From Myxococcales bacterium (GTDB lineage Bacteria; Myxococcota; B64-G9): a DNA stretch of 64,000 nt. Shown piece by piece: positions 33,278 to 41,805 of this stretch (position 1 is its first letter; every line of letters starts with the position of its first letter). Below the pieces are notes generated by a model, which did not search any database, was not told where the DNA came from, and worked only from the letters and a program-made list of their open reading frames with translations. The DNA lies in assembly GCA_012798435.1 (NCBI GenBank), contig JAAZNF010000074.1, positions 1 to 64,000 of the forward strand, read 5' to 3'. Both the position numbers and the translations under genes were made by a program.

Positions 33278-36121
33278 TCATTGGGGCTCGCCGGCGGCGG
33301 ATTCGAGCAGGGCCGCCAGGGCGCGCCGCAGCGCCTGGGTGGAGAACGGCTTGCGTAGGCTCTGGCCGGGCGGGGCCGCAGTGTCGGGCGGGGTGTCGGC
33401 CGCCTCCGGGGCGAGGAACAGCACCCGCAGGTCCTGCTTGCGCAGACCCAGGCGCCGGGCCACCTCCCGGCCGGAGATCCCTGAAGCATCGCTCTGGACC
33501 ACCAGAAGCTCGATCTGCTCGAGCAAGCGAACCCCCAGCTCCAGCCCGTCCGGGCCGCTGTGGGCCACCAGGCAGAAGTAGTTCTCTTTTTCCAGGGTGC
33601 GCTGGATCAGGGCGGCGGTGGCCGGGTCGGCCTCGACGATCAGCGCGGTGCGCCGCGCCGGCTGCGCGGGGTCGGCGGGGGCCGCCCGGGTAATGCGGCC
33701 GGGGTCGGTGGCCGGGAGGTGCACCCGGAGCACCAGCCCGCCGCCCTCTGGGAAATCACTGATGATGAAGCCCCGGTTCTGGCGCACCACCCCGTGCGCC
33801 GAGAACAGCGCCAGCGACTCGCCCGCGCCGGAGTTCTCCGGCCAGCCGAAGGGCTCGAACAGCCGCTCGCGTGCCTGCGTCAGGACGGCCTCGCCCGGCA
33901 GGCGCAAGGTCAGGCGCACGAAGTCGCCCGGGTGGGCCCCGGGGTGGTCGCGGCAGAAGTCGCTGTCGATGGCCACGGTGTCGGTCTCGATGACCAGGGC
34001 GGCGCCGGGCGCGCTGGCCCGGGACGCGAATTGCAGCAGGTCGAGGACGAGCTGCTCGAGGTGATCCGGGGCGGCGTCGAGGGAAGGCAGAGGCTCCTGG
34101 CAGTACCAGGTCACCTGCCGTTCCTCGCCGAGCAGCTTGCGGGTGGCCTGCAGGGCGCCGCGCAGGATGGCGTTGAGGTCCAGCGAGGCGCGCTCGCGCG
34201 CGCCGGGGCGCACGAAGCGCAGCAGGCGCCGGCCGAGGGCTTGAAGCTCCCGCCGCGCTTCGTCCGCCGGCCGCAGCGCCTCGACCGCCGGGTGATCGAC
34301 TGGCAGCAGCTCGGTCGCCCTCTGCAGGGCCTGGTCCAACGCGTCGAGCCGGGCCGAGAGGGGCCGGGCCAGGCCTTCCGCCAGGCGGCTTGCGCTCTCC
34401 AGTTTCTCCGCTCGCAGCCGCCGCTCCCGCCGGACGTCTTCCTCGGCCGCCGCCTGGCGCGTGGCGGTCACGTCCTCCAGGTAGCCGAAAAGCTCCGGGC
34501 CTTCCGCCCGCGGCGAGGGGAAGGCGCGTTCCTGGATGAAGCGCACCGCGCCGTCCGGCCGGGTGATGCGGTAGGACAGGCTGTAGGCGGCCGCGCCAGA
34601 GCTCCCGAGCTCCTCGAACACCCGCTCGCGATCCTCGGGATGGATCGATTCGCGCCAGGGGTCGCGCTCGCCGAGCATGCCTTCCGGCGAACGGCCGAAG
34701 ACCTGCGCGAAGGCCGGGCTCAGGTAGCGCAGCCGGCGCTCGGGCAAATCGGACACGAACAGGACCAGGGGCAGCGCCTGGGCCGTGCGGGTGAAGCGTT
34801 CCTCCGAAAGGCGGCAGCGCTCGGCCTGATTTCGCTCCTCGGCCCGCTGACGCAGGCCCGCCATGGCCGCGGCCAGCGCCCGACCCAGGGGCACGAGGTC
34901 GTTCACCACCTCCGGGGGAAAGCTGTCGGGACGCTCCCCCAGGAGGACCAGGGCTCCGAGAGTCGTTTCCCCCTGGACGATGGGGAGGGCCAGGATGGAC
35001 TGGTAACCCCGGGCGGCGGCCTCCTCTCGATACGGCGCCAGGCGCGGGTTGTGGGAGACATCGGCGCCGACCACCGGCGCGAGGCGTGCCAGGCACTCGG
35101 CCAGCGGGCCGTCGGAGCGGGCCGCGTCCACCCACACGGGCGGGCCAGGCACGTCCAGCAGGCCGCGCAGCGCCTGGGCGTTGACCGAGAACGCCGAAGA
35201 TGCGTCGACCAGGCCGGCGAACGCGGCCGGGTAGCCGCCCTCTCCGACCGCGAGCCGGCACACCTCGCGCAGCAGCCCTTCCTCGTCCGGGGCCGCAAGG
35301 CACGCCGAGGCGAACTCCAGGGCCAGCCGGTGGCGTGCGCGGGCTTCGCGGCGGAGCCGCTCCCGGTCGCCGATGTCCTCGATGGCGAGCACCACCTGGC
35401 CCGGTTGCCTGGCCTGGCCGATCTGCCGCGCCGAGCACGCGACGGGGAAGATCTCTCCCATGGCCCGCCGCATCGAGGCCTCGACCCGGAAGTGACCGAT
35501 GCTCTCGATGGCCGCCTGCAGCTCCGATTCGAACTCGCGGTAGGCCGCGCGGTCGGGAAAGAACTGTTCCAGCGAGCGGCCCAGCATCTCCTCCCGGGCC
35601 AGGCCGAAGATCTTCTCCGCGGTGAAGTTGCAGCCCTGCACCGTCCGCCCCGTCGGCTCCAGCAGGAACACGGCGAGGTCCAGGGCGGAGAGGGTCTTCT
35701 CCATCCACTCTTTCAGATCGGCGACCTCGCGCGAGAGCTGGTTTCGCACCACGGCGTGGCGGATGGCGTTGAGGAGCCCGCCGAACTCGATCTGTTCCAG
35801 GATCTGGTAGTCCTGGGCGCCATGTTCGACGAGCGAATTGGCGAGCTTCTCCTCCGCGTAGCCGGCGATGACCACCACCGGCACGCCGCTGGCCTGGGCC
35901 CGCAGCGCGCTCAACGCCTGCGCGCCGCTGGCGTCGGGGAGCTTGGTGCCGAGCAGGATCACGTCCGGCTCGCTCGCGCGCAAGTTCTCGAGTCCCCGTG
36001 TCAGGCTGTCGACCCAGGTGAGATCGTGACGGCCGTCGGCGGAACCGGTCAGAGCCTCGGCCACCGTCCGGGCGACCTCGGGCGAGGCTTCAACCAGCAA
36101 CACCTTGATGGGCGAGGTCAT
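33278..36121 (-). CDS. Degenerate hybrid histidine-kinase-like protein (pseudo-receivers, PAS, GAF, pseudo-HisKA)
   Basis: The 947-residue soluble protein has this order: receiver-like (about 4-120), PAS (130-250), GAF (265-430), PAS (445-560), HisKA-like (575-640), ATPase-like (650-810) and receiver-like (825-945). Every phosphotransfer residue appears lost. The first receiver reads LLGTKLPDASG with Gly for the phospho-Asp. The H-box reads EGLARPLSA with Arg for His. The N-box reads LLQFASRA without the Asn. The last receiver reads VVQSDASGISG with Gln for Asp, though its Lys remains (LRKPFS). It is probably a sensory scaffold or an allosteric partner, not a kinase. The start MTSPIKVLLVE was preferred over a longer shadow extension. 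Confidence 0.85.
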   Translation of the reverse strand: MTSPIKVLLVEASPEVARTVAEALTGSADGRHDLTWVDSLTRGLENLRASEPDVILLGTKLPDASGAQALSALRAQASGVPVVVIAGYAEEKLANSLVEHGAQDYQILEQIEFGGLLNAIRHAVVRNQLSREVADLKEWMEKTLSALDLAVFLLEPTGRTVQGCNFTAEKIFGLAREEMLGRSLEQFFPDRAAYREFESELQAAIESIGHFRVEASMRRAMGEIFPVACSARQIGQARQPGQVVLAIEDIGDRERLRREARARHRLALEFASACLAAPDEEGLLREVCRLAVGEGGYPAAFAGLVDASSAFSVNAQALRGLLDVPGPPVWVDAARSDGPLAECLARLAPVVGADVSHNPRLAPYREEAAARGYQSILALPIVQGETTLGALVLLGERPDSFPPEVVNDLVPLGRALAAAMAGLRQRAEERNQAERCRLSEERFTRTAQALPLVLFVSDLPERRLRYLSPAFAQVFGRSPEGMLGERDPWRESIHPEDRERVFEELGSSGAAAYSLSYRITRPDGAVRFIQERAFPSPRAEGPELFGYLEDVTATRQAAAEEDVRRERRLRAEKLESASRLAEGLARPLSARLDALDQALQRATELLPVDHPAVEALRPADEARRELQALGRRLLRFVRPGARERASLDLNAILRGALQATRKLLGEERQVTWYCQEPLPSLDAAPDHLEQLVLDLLQFASRASAPGAALVIETDTVAIDSDFCRDHPGAHPGDFVRLTLRLPGEAVLTQARERLFEPFGWPENSGAGESLALFSAHGVVRQNRGFIISDFPEGGGLVLRVHLPATDPGRITRAAPADPAQPARRTALIVEADPATAALIQRTLEKENYFCLVAHSGPDGLELGVRLLEQIELLVVQSDASGISGREVARRLGLRKQDLRVLFLAPEAADTPPDTAAPPGQSLRKPFSTQALRRALAALLESAAGEPQ

Positions 36122-36176
36122 GTCGGCGTTCCCTGGCTCGTTGATACCCGTTCGTATCACGATTTTTCGAGAAGAG

Positions 36177-36932
36177 TCAAACCGTTGCGGCGGAGGGCTT
36201 GTGCAAGAACAGCGAGCCGAAGGTGTAGCTGCGCCCGGGATGGCGCCGGTCCAGGACGAAGCGTTCCCCGGTGTCTTCGAACCCCTCCCGACCCAGGAAG
36301 GACAGCCCGCTCGAGCGCGCGAGGGCGAGGACCTCGTCGGCCGTGCGCAGGGCGCCCGGCTCCGGGGCCTCGCGGCCGAAGTCGAAGGTGAGGTGGAGCT
36401 GCCCACCGGGGGCCAGGGTCGTGGCGACCGCGGCCAGCAAGCGGTGGCGCCGCTCCCTGGGGACGTGCTCGATGACGCAGAACGAGATCGCGCGCGCGAA
36501 GCGGCCGTTCCACTCGGGCGGCGGGTCTTCTCGCGAAAGATCCAGCGGCCGGCACTCGATCGGCCAGGAAAAACGCCGGGCCACCTGCCGGGTGTGGTGG
36601 CATAGCCGCTCGTCGATGTCGCAGCTCGTCACCCGGCAGCCGAGGCGCGCCAACCAGAAGATCGGTATCGTTCCCGCGCCGCCGATGTCGAGGACGTTCA
36701 ACTCGGGCGTAAAGCCGCCGACGGCCAGGGAGCGGGCGTACTCCCAAAGCTTGTTCCAGCGGATGCGCAAGCGGCGGCGCAGCACGCCGTTTTGCGCCAC
36801 GGGAATTCCGCGCAGCCACAGGCGGCGCGTGAGGTGGGAAAGGTCCCGGGCGTGGCGCCGGACCTCGGGCATGTCCAGATCCTGGCGCGTCAGCGTCCGG
36901 CTCAAGGGCGGCGCGGCTGGAGCGTTGCTCAT
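36177..36932 (-). CDS. Class I SAM-dependent methyltransferase
   Basis: The 251-residue protein has the SAM-binding signature LNVLDIGGAGTIPIFWLARLG (motif I, about residues 79-98), the acidic end of the next strand in VTSCDIDE, and motif IV-like AISFCVIEHVP. The substrate is not predictable. The ATG overlaps the stop of the deacetylase gene (ATGA, 36929-36932), so the two are translationally coupled. The first 75 residues are basic and probably helical. Confidence 0.88.
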   Translation of the reverse strand: MSNAPAAPPLSRTLTRQDLDMPEVRRHARDLSHLTRRLWLRGIPVAQNGVLRRRLRIRWNKLWEYARSLAVGGFTPELNVLDIGGAGTIPIFWLARLGCRVTSCDIDERLCHHTRQVARRFSWPIECRPLDLSREDPPPEWNGRFARAISFCVIEHVPRERRHRLLAAVATTLAPGGQLHLTFDFGREAPEPGALRTADEVLALARSSGLSFLGREGFEDTGERFVLDRRHPGRSYTFGSLFLHKPSAATV

Positions 36933-38071
36933 CGAAGGCTCAACCCATGGTGGGGGAAGACGACCCGCATCACGTGGGCGATGACCGCGTCCACCTCGGC
37001 GTCCACCGGGGCGCGCGCCGCCCCGTCGAGCGAGTGGGGCCGGTCGCGAAGCCCGCCCAGCCAGTCGCCGGTGCCGAGCATGACGCCGCCGAGCCCCGCC
37101 GCCAGGTCCTCGCCGGTGTCGGCCCCGGTCCACTCGGCCCACAGCAGGGCCCAGCCTCGGGAGGTGTTCTCCACGTGGTAGCCGCCGCCGCCGGTGTGCA
37201 CGGTGGGTTTGCCGAGCGTCATGAGGCGGCGGGCGATGGCCGCGGGTGTGTTGTTGGTGAGCTGGAGCTGGGCCAGCGGGTCCTGCGCCAGCGTGTCCAT
37301 GCCCCATTCGACGATCAGGACGTCGGGGTCGAAGGCGCCGATGAGCGGCCACACCACCTTGTCGAAGGCTCGCAGGTAGGCGGCGTCGTCCGTTTGCGGC
37401 GGCAAGGGGAGGTTGACCGAAAAGCCTACGCCGTCCCCCTCTCCGATGTCGTCTTCGAAACCGGTGTACGGAAAGAGCGTCTTGCCGGACTGGTGCAGCG
37501 AGATGGTCATGACGTCGCGCCGGGCGTAGAAGAACTCCTGCACCCCGTCGCAGTGGTGGACGTCGAGATCCAGAAACAGCACCCGCTTTCCCAGGCGGGC
37601 AAGCTCTTCGCAAGCCAGCGCCACGTCGTTGAGGTAGCAGAACCCCGCGGCCCGGTCGGCGTGGGCGTGGTGGAAGCCGCCGGACGGTTGGAACGCCGCC
37701 CGTACCCGTCCCTCGGCCACCGCGCGCGCCGCAAAGAGCGTGGCGCCAGCGGCCAGCGCCGCGTACTCGTACATCCCCGGAAAGATGGGAGTCTCCGGTG
37801 TGCCCAACCCGGCCCACAGTGCGCTCTCGTCCACCTGGCCAGCCTCGGCGCGCTGGAGCGCCTCCAGGTAGGCCGGCGTGTGCAGGCGGCGCAGCTCCTC
37901 GAGGCTGGCCGGCGGCGGCTCGATCAGCGAGCGTGTCTCGTCCAGCAGGCCGAGGCGCCGGACGGTGGCCAGGGCGGCCCCGGCGCGCTCGGTGCGGAAC
38001 GGACACTCCGCCGGGTACGCGATCTCGTCAAAACGATTCGAGTGGATGAACCAGATGCCGTCCACGGTCAT
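36929..38071 (-). CDS. HDAC/AcuC-family zinc deacetylase
   Basis: The 380-residue protein belongs to the arginase-deacetylase fold family that includes AcuC, acetylpolyamine amidohydrolases and class I/II HDACs. The catalytic His pair is in SGGFHHAHADRAAGFCY (about residues 130-146). Zinc ligands are Asp and His in DLDVHHCDG and the second Asp in EWGMDTLAQDPL, and the substrate-tunnel GGGGYH is present near residue 295. All catalytic residues are intact. The substrate is unknown: acetyl-CoA synthetase, polyamines or a nucleoid protein are possible. It is upstream of and coupled to the methyltransferase gene. Confidence 0.94.
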   Translation of the reverse strand: MTVDGIWFIHSNRFDEIAYPAECPFRTERAGAALATVRRLGLLDETRSLIEPPPASLEELRRLHTPAYLEALQRAEAGQVDESALWAGLGTPETPIFPGMYEYAALAAGATLFAARAVAEGRVRAAFQPSGGFHHAHADRAAGFCYLNDVALACEELARLGKRVLFLDLDVHHCDGVQEFFYARRDVMTISLHQSGKTLFPYTGFEDDIGEGDGVGFSVNLPLPPQTDDAAYLRAFDKVVWPLIGAFDPDVLIVEWGMDTLAQDPLAQLQLTNNTPAAIARRLMTLGKPTVHTGGGGYHVENTSRGWALLWAEWTGADTGEDLAAGLGGVMLGTGDWLGGLRDRPHSLDGAARAPVDAEVDAVIAHVMRVVFPHHGLSLR

Positions 38072-38402
38072 CTCCCGACCCCCGGGGACAGCTTGAACCT
38101 AGAAGGGGAATTGGCACCAGTCAAGCGGGACGTGGCGGTTCGGAAAATACCTGCTGCCAGCCAAAAGGCCCCGAGAAAGGGAAAAGCCTTCTTGCAAGGA
38201 AAAGCTCGGTATCAAGGCAAGGTTGCTCGTCTGCGCGTTTTGGCTCCGGACTTTCCGCTTACTAGCCGCGGTCTTTCAGGTTTTTTCCCTGACAGAGTTT
38301 TTCCGGAGCGTCTTCTCCGAGGGGCAAGTGACGAGTCCCTTGCTGCGTTTTGTGAATTCGGGCAGAGTCGTCGGCGGAGTCGAACCGGCTGCGGGAGCGC
38401 GC
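38072..38402. other. 331-bp divergent intergenic region without recognised gene
   Basis: This region separates the divergent deacetylase and metallophosphoesterase genes. The metallophosphoesterase frame stays open through part of it, with possible TTG (38223) or GTG (38328) starts, so some may be coding. A small CCTT-x5-AAGG hairpin occurs near 38190. I see no convincing promoter, riboswitch or tRNA. Confidence 0.4.
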
Positions 38403-39401
38403 GTGCGGCACATCCATGAATTATTCCTGGTCGTGGCCTTCCTGGCCGGGTGCGCCGGTGTGGTGTGCTTTGCGTTGCTCTCCTGGCTCCGGTATTGGCG
38501 GTGGCGCCGGCGGGAGAAGCGAAGCGTGAAGGACGGGCTGACGCCGCGGCCCGGCCCATCTCCGGTCGTGCGCTGGACGCTCACCGGGTTGACGCTGGCC
38601 GGTCTGGGGTGCCTCGGCTGGGGCTTTCTCTTCGAACCCGCCTATCCACGATTGGAGCGGCTCGTGTTAGCCGTTCCCGGGCTCTCGGCGCCCTTGCGGC
38701 TGGTCCAGCTCTCCGACCTGCACCTGGATGGCCGGGAGGAGCGGCTGGCGCGCGCGCTGGCGTTGGTCGAGGAGGCGGCGCCCGACCTCATCGCGCTGAC
38801 CGGAGACTACCTCAACGACGAGAAGGACCAGCCGGTCCTCGAGCGTCTCGGGGAACGGCTGGTCGCCATCGCCGGCGAGGGGGCGGTGTTCGCGGTGGGC
38901 GGGAACTTCGACGGCGCGATCGGCGATGGCGGCTCGCTGGACACCCTCTCGCGGGCCGGGGTCCAGGTGCTCGACGGCACCGGGGTGGTGTTCACCCGGA
39001 GAGATGCCGCGCTGCAGGTGTTCGGGATGCGGCATACCTTCGACTACTTCGACTGCGACGAGTGGCTGCCGCAGCTCGCCGCCCAGGTGCAGCCGGGGGT
39101 GCCGGCCATCCTGCTGTACCACGAACCCAGCCTGGCCGAGTCGCCCGGGGCCGAGGCCTTCGCGCTGCAGATTTGCGGCCACACCCACGGCGGGCAGGTG
39201 CGCCTGCCCTTCATCGGCGCGTTGCTCACGCTGGCGCGGCACGGCCGGCGCTACCAGGCCGGGCTCTATGCTCTGGCGCCGGGCCGCCACCTCTACATCA
39301 ACCGGGGCCTCGGCCTGGAGCCTGCTCCAGCACCACAGGTGCGCTTCCTGTGCCCGCCGGAGGTGACCTTGCTCGAGCTGGTGCCGGCCGCCAACGATTG
39401 A
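38403..39401 (+). CDS. Membrane-anchored metallophosphoesterase (YkuE-like)
   Basis: The 332-residue protein has two N-terminal membrane helices (about residues 5-27 and 57-77), then a calcineurin-like phosphoesterase domain. Motifs are LVQLSDLHLDG, ALTGDYLND, GGNFDGAI (the usual GNHD with Phe for His), LYHEP and CGHTHGGQVRLP. The His of the GNHD motif normally acts as general acid, so its loss is notable. The most similar known family is YkuE-type phosphodiesterases. The GTG at 38403 follows GGGAG by 5 nt; GTG 38328 and TTG 38223 are alternatives that add 25 or 60 residues. Confidence 0.88.
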   Translation: MRHIHELFLVVAFLAGCAGVVCFALLSWLRYWRWRRREKRSVKDGLTPRPGPSPVVRWTLTGLTLAGLGCLGWGFLFEPAYPRLERLVLAVPGLSAPLRLVQLSDLHLDGREERLARALALVEEAAPDLIALTGDYLNDEKDQPVLERLGERLVAIAGEGAVFAVGGNFDGAIGDGGSLDTLSRAGVQVLDGTGVVFTRRDAALQVFGMRHTFDYFDCDEWLPQLAAQVQPGVPAILLYHEPSLAESPGAEAFALQICGHTHGGQVRLPFIGALLTLARHGRRYQAGLYALAPGRHLYINRGLGLEPAPAPQVRFLCPPEVTLLELVPAAND

Positions 39402-39426
39402 CGCCAACGGGATCTGGGCATACCTT
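39398..39426 (+). promoter_or_regulatory. Candidate promoter of the OsmC-queD-queE operon
   Basis: TTGACG (39398-39403), overlapping the stop codon of the upstream gene, is followed by 17 bp and TACCTT (39421-39426). The first gene of the operon starts about 120 bp downstream. Sequence evidence only. Confidence 0.3.
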
Positions 39427-39549
39427 GCATGACACTGGATGCTCCCGGCCGGGTCACCATCTTGGCGCGGCCGGCCGCGGGGTCCTCCCAGCCAGCGCGG
39501 GCGTGCGCGCGTTGGGGATGGTACAGGCTTCGTTTCAAGGAGGTGCTTC

Positions 39550-39942
39550 ATGCCTGACGTCATCGTGACTTTTCCTGGTGGGCTGAAGGTCGACGCCAAG
39601 GTCGGCGAGTTCACCGTTCGCACCGATCAGCCTGCGGGCGGGGGAGGGGACGGCTCCGCCCCGACGCCGTTTGCCGTCTTTCTCGCCTCGCTGGGCGCCT
39701 GCGCCGGCATCTACGTGCTCGGCTATCTGAAAGCGCGCTCGCTCCCCACCGACGGGCTTGAGATCCGCCAGGAGCACGAGGTCGATCCCGACACGGGGTT
39801 GGTGGGCACGGTGCGCATGCGCATCCGCTTGCCGGCCGGTGTGGGAGCGGAGCACCACGCCTCCATCGTGCGTTCGGCGCAGAAGTGCGCTGTGAAGAAG
39901 CACCTCGAACACCCACCGGCCTTCGACGTGGCCATCGCCTGA
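39550..39942 (+). CDS. OsmC family protein
   Basis: The 130-residue protein has the OsmC/Ohr fold. The two redox cysteines of thiol-dependent peroxidases are present in LGACAGIYVLGYLK and SAQKCAVKKHL, so peroxidase activity is likely. The substrate (organic hydroperoxide or another) is not set by sequence. An excellent AAGGAGGTG precedes the ATG at 39550; an upstream extension of the frame is not needed. queD starts 10 bp downstream, so the gene is cotranscribed with the queuosine pair, with no obvious functional link. Confidence 0.93.
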   Translation: MPDVIVTFPGGLKVDAKVGEFTVRTDQPAGGGGDGSAPTPFAVFLASLGACAGIYVLGYLKARSLPTDGLEIRQEHEVDPDTGLVGTVRMRIRLPAGVGAEHHASIVRSAQKCAVKKHLEHPPAFDVAIA

Positions 39943-39951
39943 GGAGCGCCG

Positions 39952-40326
39952 ATGTTCGAAGTCAGCGTGCAGACGACCATCTCGGCCTCGCATCGCTTGC
40001 GTGGCCACCAGGGCAAGTGCGAGAAGCTCCACGGCCACAACTGGCGCATCGAGGCCACCGCCGGCCGCGAGGAGCTTGATGGCCTGGGCATGGTGGTGGA
40101 CTTTTCCATCTTCCGCCAGATGCTCAAGGAGGCGACGGCCTCGTTCGACCATACCGACCTCAACGGCCTGCCCGAGTTCGAGCGCGTCAACCCCTCCAGC
40201 GAGAACCTGGCGCGCATCGTGTACGAGAGGCTCAGGCCCCGGCTCGCTCGTGGCGGGGTGCGCTTGCTCCGGGTCACCGTCTGGGAGACCGAGGGCTCGG
40301 CGGCCGTGTACCATGAAGAAGAGTGA
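39952..40326 (+). CDS. queD: 6-carboxy-5,6,7,8-tetrahydropterin synthase QueD
   Basis: This 124-residue T-fold enzyme converts 7,8-dihydroneopterin triphosphate to 6-carboxytetrahydropterin, the first committed step to preQ0 and queuosine. Zinc histidines are in ASHRL and LHGHNW, and the catalytic Cys in GKCEKLHGH. SFDHTDLN and VTVWETEGSAAVY complete the pocket. It overlaps queE by 14 bp, and the two catalyse successive steps. Confidence 0.95.
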   Translation: MFEVSVQTTISASHRLRGHQGKCEKLHGHNWRIEATAGREELDGLGMVVDFSIFRQMLKEATASFDHTDLNGLPEFERVNPSSENLARIVYERLRPRLARGGVRLLRVTVWETEGSAAVYHEEE

Positions 40327-41014
40327 CGAGACTCTATCGGTCTGCGAGATCTTCCGCTCCATCGCCGGGGAGACGACGCACGCCGGCCGCCCGGCCGTAT
40401 TCGTGCGTCTTGCCGGGTGTAACCTGGCCTGCCGCTTCTGCGACACGGGCTATGCTCGCAGCGGCGGACAGGTGCTTGGGCTATCAAAGGTGCTGGCCTG
40501 GGTGCGCCGCGCCGGCGAACCCCTGGTCGTCGTCACCGGCGGCGAGCCGCTCCTCCAGCCGGGTACGGGGCGCTTGCTGCGCGCGCTTCGCCGCGACGGG
40601 CGCGAGGTGCTCCTCGAGACCAACGGCAGCTTGGACCTCGGCGTGGTCCCCCGGGGCGTGCGCGTCATCCTGGACGTGAAGTGCCCGGGCAGCGGCGAGA
40701 GCCGGCGCAACCGGCGCGCGAACCTGGCACGGCTGCGGCCGGGCGACGAGCTGAAGTTCGTCATCTCGGACCGGCGGGACTTCGCGTGGGCCCTCCGCCT
40801 TCTCTCCAGAACGCGCCTGCCGCGGGGCGTGGCCATCCTGTTCTCCCCGGTGCAGCCCGACCTCCCACCCGGCCGGCTGGCGGAGTGGATGCTCGGCGCC
40901 AGGCTGCCGCCGCATAGCCGCCTCCAGATCCAACTCCACCGAGCGCTGTGGCCCGCGGGTGGCGACGGCGACATCTTGTGGCGCGCCCACGCCCCCGGCC
41001 GAACCGGCAAATGA
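40313..41014 (+). CDS. queE: 7-carboxy-7-deazaguanine synthase QueE (radical SAM)
   Basis: The 233-residue radical-SAM enzyme makes 7-carboxy-7-deazaguanine from the QueD product. EIFRSIAGE at the N-terminus, FVRLAGCNLACRFCDTGYA with the C-x3-C-x2-C cluster ligands, and VVTGGEPLLQ for SAM binding are diagnostic. Its ATG lies inside the end of queD. QueC and QueF are not in the window. Confidence 0.96.
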   Translation: MKKSDETLSVCEIFRSIAGETTHAGRPAVFVRLAGCNLACRFCDTGYARSGGQVLGLSKVLAWVRRAGEPLVVVTGGEPLLQPGTGRLLRALRRDGREVLLETNGSLDLGVVPRGVRVILDVKCPGSGESRRNRRANLARLRPGDELKFVISDRRDFAWALRLLSRTRLPRGVAILFSPVQPDLPPGRLAEWMLGARLPPHSRLQIQLHRALWPAGGDGDILWRAHAPGRTGK

Positions 41015-41040
41015 GGCGAACGCCTCCGGAAGGCCGCGAG

Positions 41041-41058
41041 AAGAGCCGTATGGCTTTT
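41041..41058. terminator. Candidate intrinsic terminator between queE and the arsenic operon
   Basis: A 7-bp stem (AAGAGCC / GGCTTTT, with one G-T wobble) and GTAT loop ends in four T residues. It sits 27 bp after queE, and about 28 bp beyond the end of the oppositely oriented arsC fusion gene. It is short, so only moderate support. Confidence 0.35.
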
Positions 41059-41085
41059 GAGCCGAACGCAGCAGAACTTCGCCGA

Positions 41086-41805
41086 TTACCCCTGGTGCTT
41101 GAACAGCTCGCCGAGCCGACGGCGCAGCTCATCACGAGTATTGCGAAAAGCATTCAATCTGTCTGATTCGCCGCCTCGAACGGCCGCCGGGTCCGGCAGG
41201 CCCCAGTGCAGCCGGGTGGCCTTGCCGAGGAAGAGCGGGCACTCCTCCTCGCCGCACAGGGTGATTACCGTGTCGACCTCGGAGGCGGGGATCTCGGAGA
41301 CGCTTTTCGAGCGGTGATGGGAGATGTCGATGCCGATCTCCCGGAGCACGGCGACGGCCTCGGGGCGCACGCTCGCCGGACGCGAGCCGGCGGACCACAC
41401 CTTCGTTCCGGCGGGGGCCATCGAGCGGGCGAGGCCCTCCGCGAGTTGGCTGCGCGCCGAGTTGGCGACACAGAGAAAGAGGAATCCGCGCGGCTTCAGC
41501 GCACGGAGCACCGCGGCCTCCACCATCCACTCGGGCGGGATCCCCGCTCCGCCGTCGTAGGTCCGGCAGCAGAGCGCACCTTGGGTGGTGGTCTTGCCCT
41601 CGACATCCGCGCCATCGACCCGGATGGAGGGAGAGCCGAGGAAACCGAGGGCGGCGGCCTTCTGTTCGGTGTCCACCTCCACGCGTTCTACCCGGACGCC
41701 GGGAAGGAGACGGTCCACCACTCCCTGCGCCAGCTCCAGCGCGGGTCTTTCGTGGGGACAGCCGGCGAACACCAGGACCTCGATGCGCGGCGAAGTCTTC
41801 TTCAT
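41086..41805 (-). CDS. arsC: Thioredoxin-fold domain fused to low-molecular-weight arsenate reductase
   Basis: The 239-residue protein has two parts. Residues 8-105 resemble small thioredoxin-fold proteins found with mercury/arsenic genes, with FAGCPHE at Cys16, GSPSIRVDG and a Cys79-Cys80 pair (ALCCRTYDG). Residues 107-239 are an LMW-phosphatase-type arsenate reductase. The latter has CVANSARSQ (Cys112 to Arg118, C-x5-R) and a CGEEEC pair placed as the thioredoxin-linked redox cysteines. The N-terminal domain may deliver electrons in cis. It is the last gene of the arsenic operon, and its ATG overlaps the arsM stop (ATGA). Confidence 0.9.
   Translation of the reverse strand: MKKTSPRIEVLVFAGCPHERPALELAQGVVDRLLPGVRVERVEVDTEQKAAALGFLGSPSIRVDGADVEGKTTTQGALCCRTYDGGAGIPPEWMVEAAVLRALKPRGFLFLCVANSARSQLAEGLARSMAPAGTKVWSAGSRPASVRPEAVAVLREIGIDISHHRSKSVSEIPASEVDTVITLCGEEECPLFLGKATRLHWGLPDPAAVRGGESDRLNAFRNTRDELRRRLGELFKHQG

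Noticed and set aside
33560-36391. 943-residue plus-strand open frame
   Set aside because: Antisense of the degenerate kinase gene; no domain is visible in it.
38350-38400. tRNA-like T-arm (GGTTCGACTC on the minus strand)
   Set aside because: The flanking bases do not pair as a T-stem, and no acceptor or anticodon arm is present.
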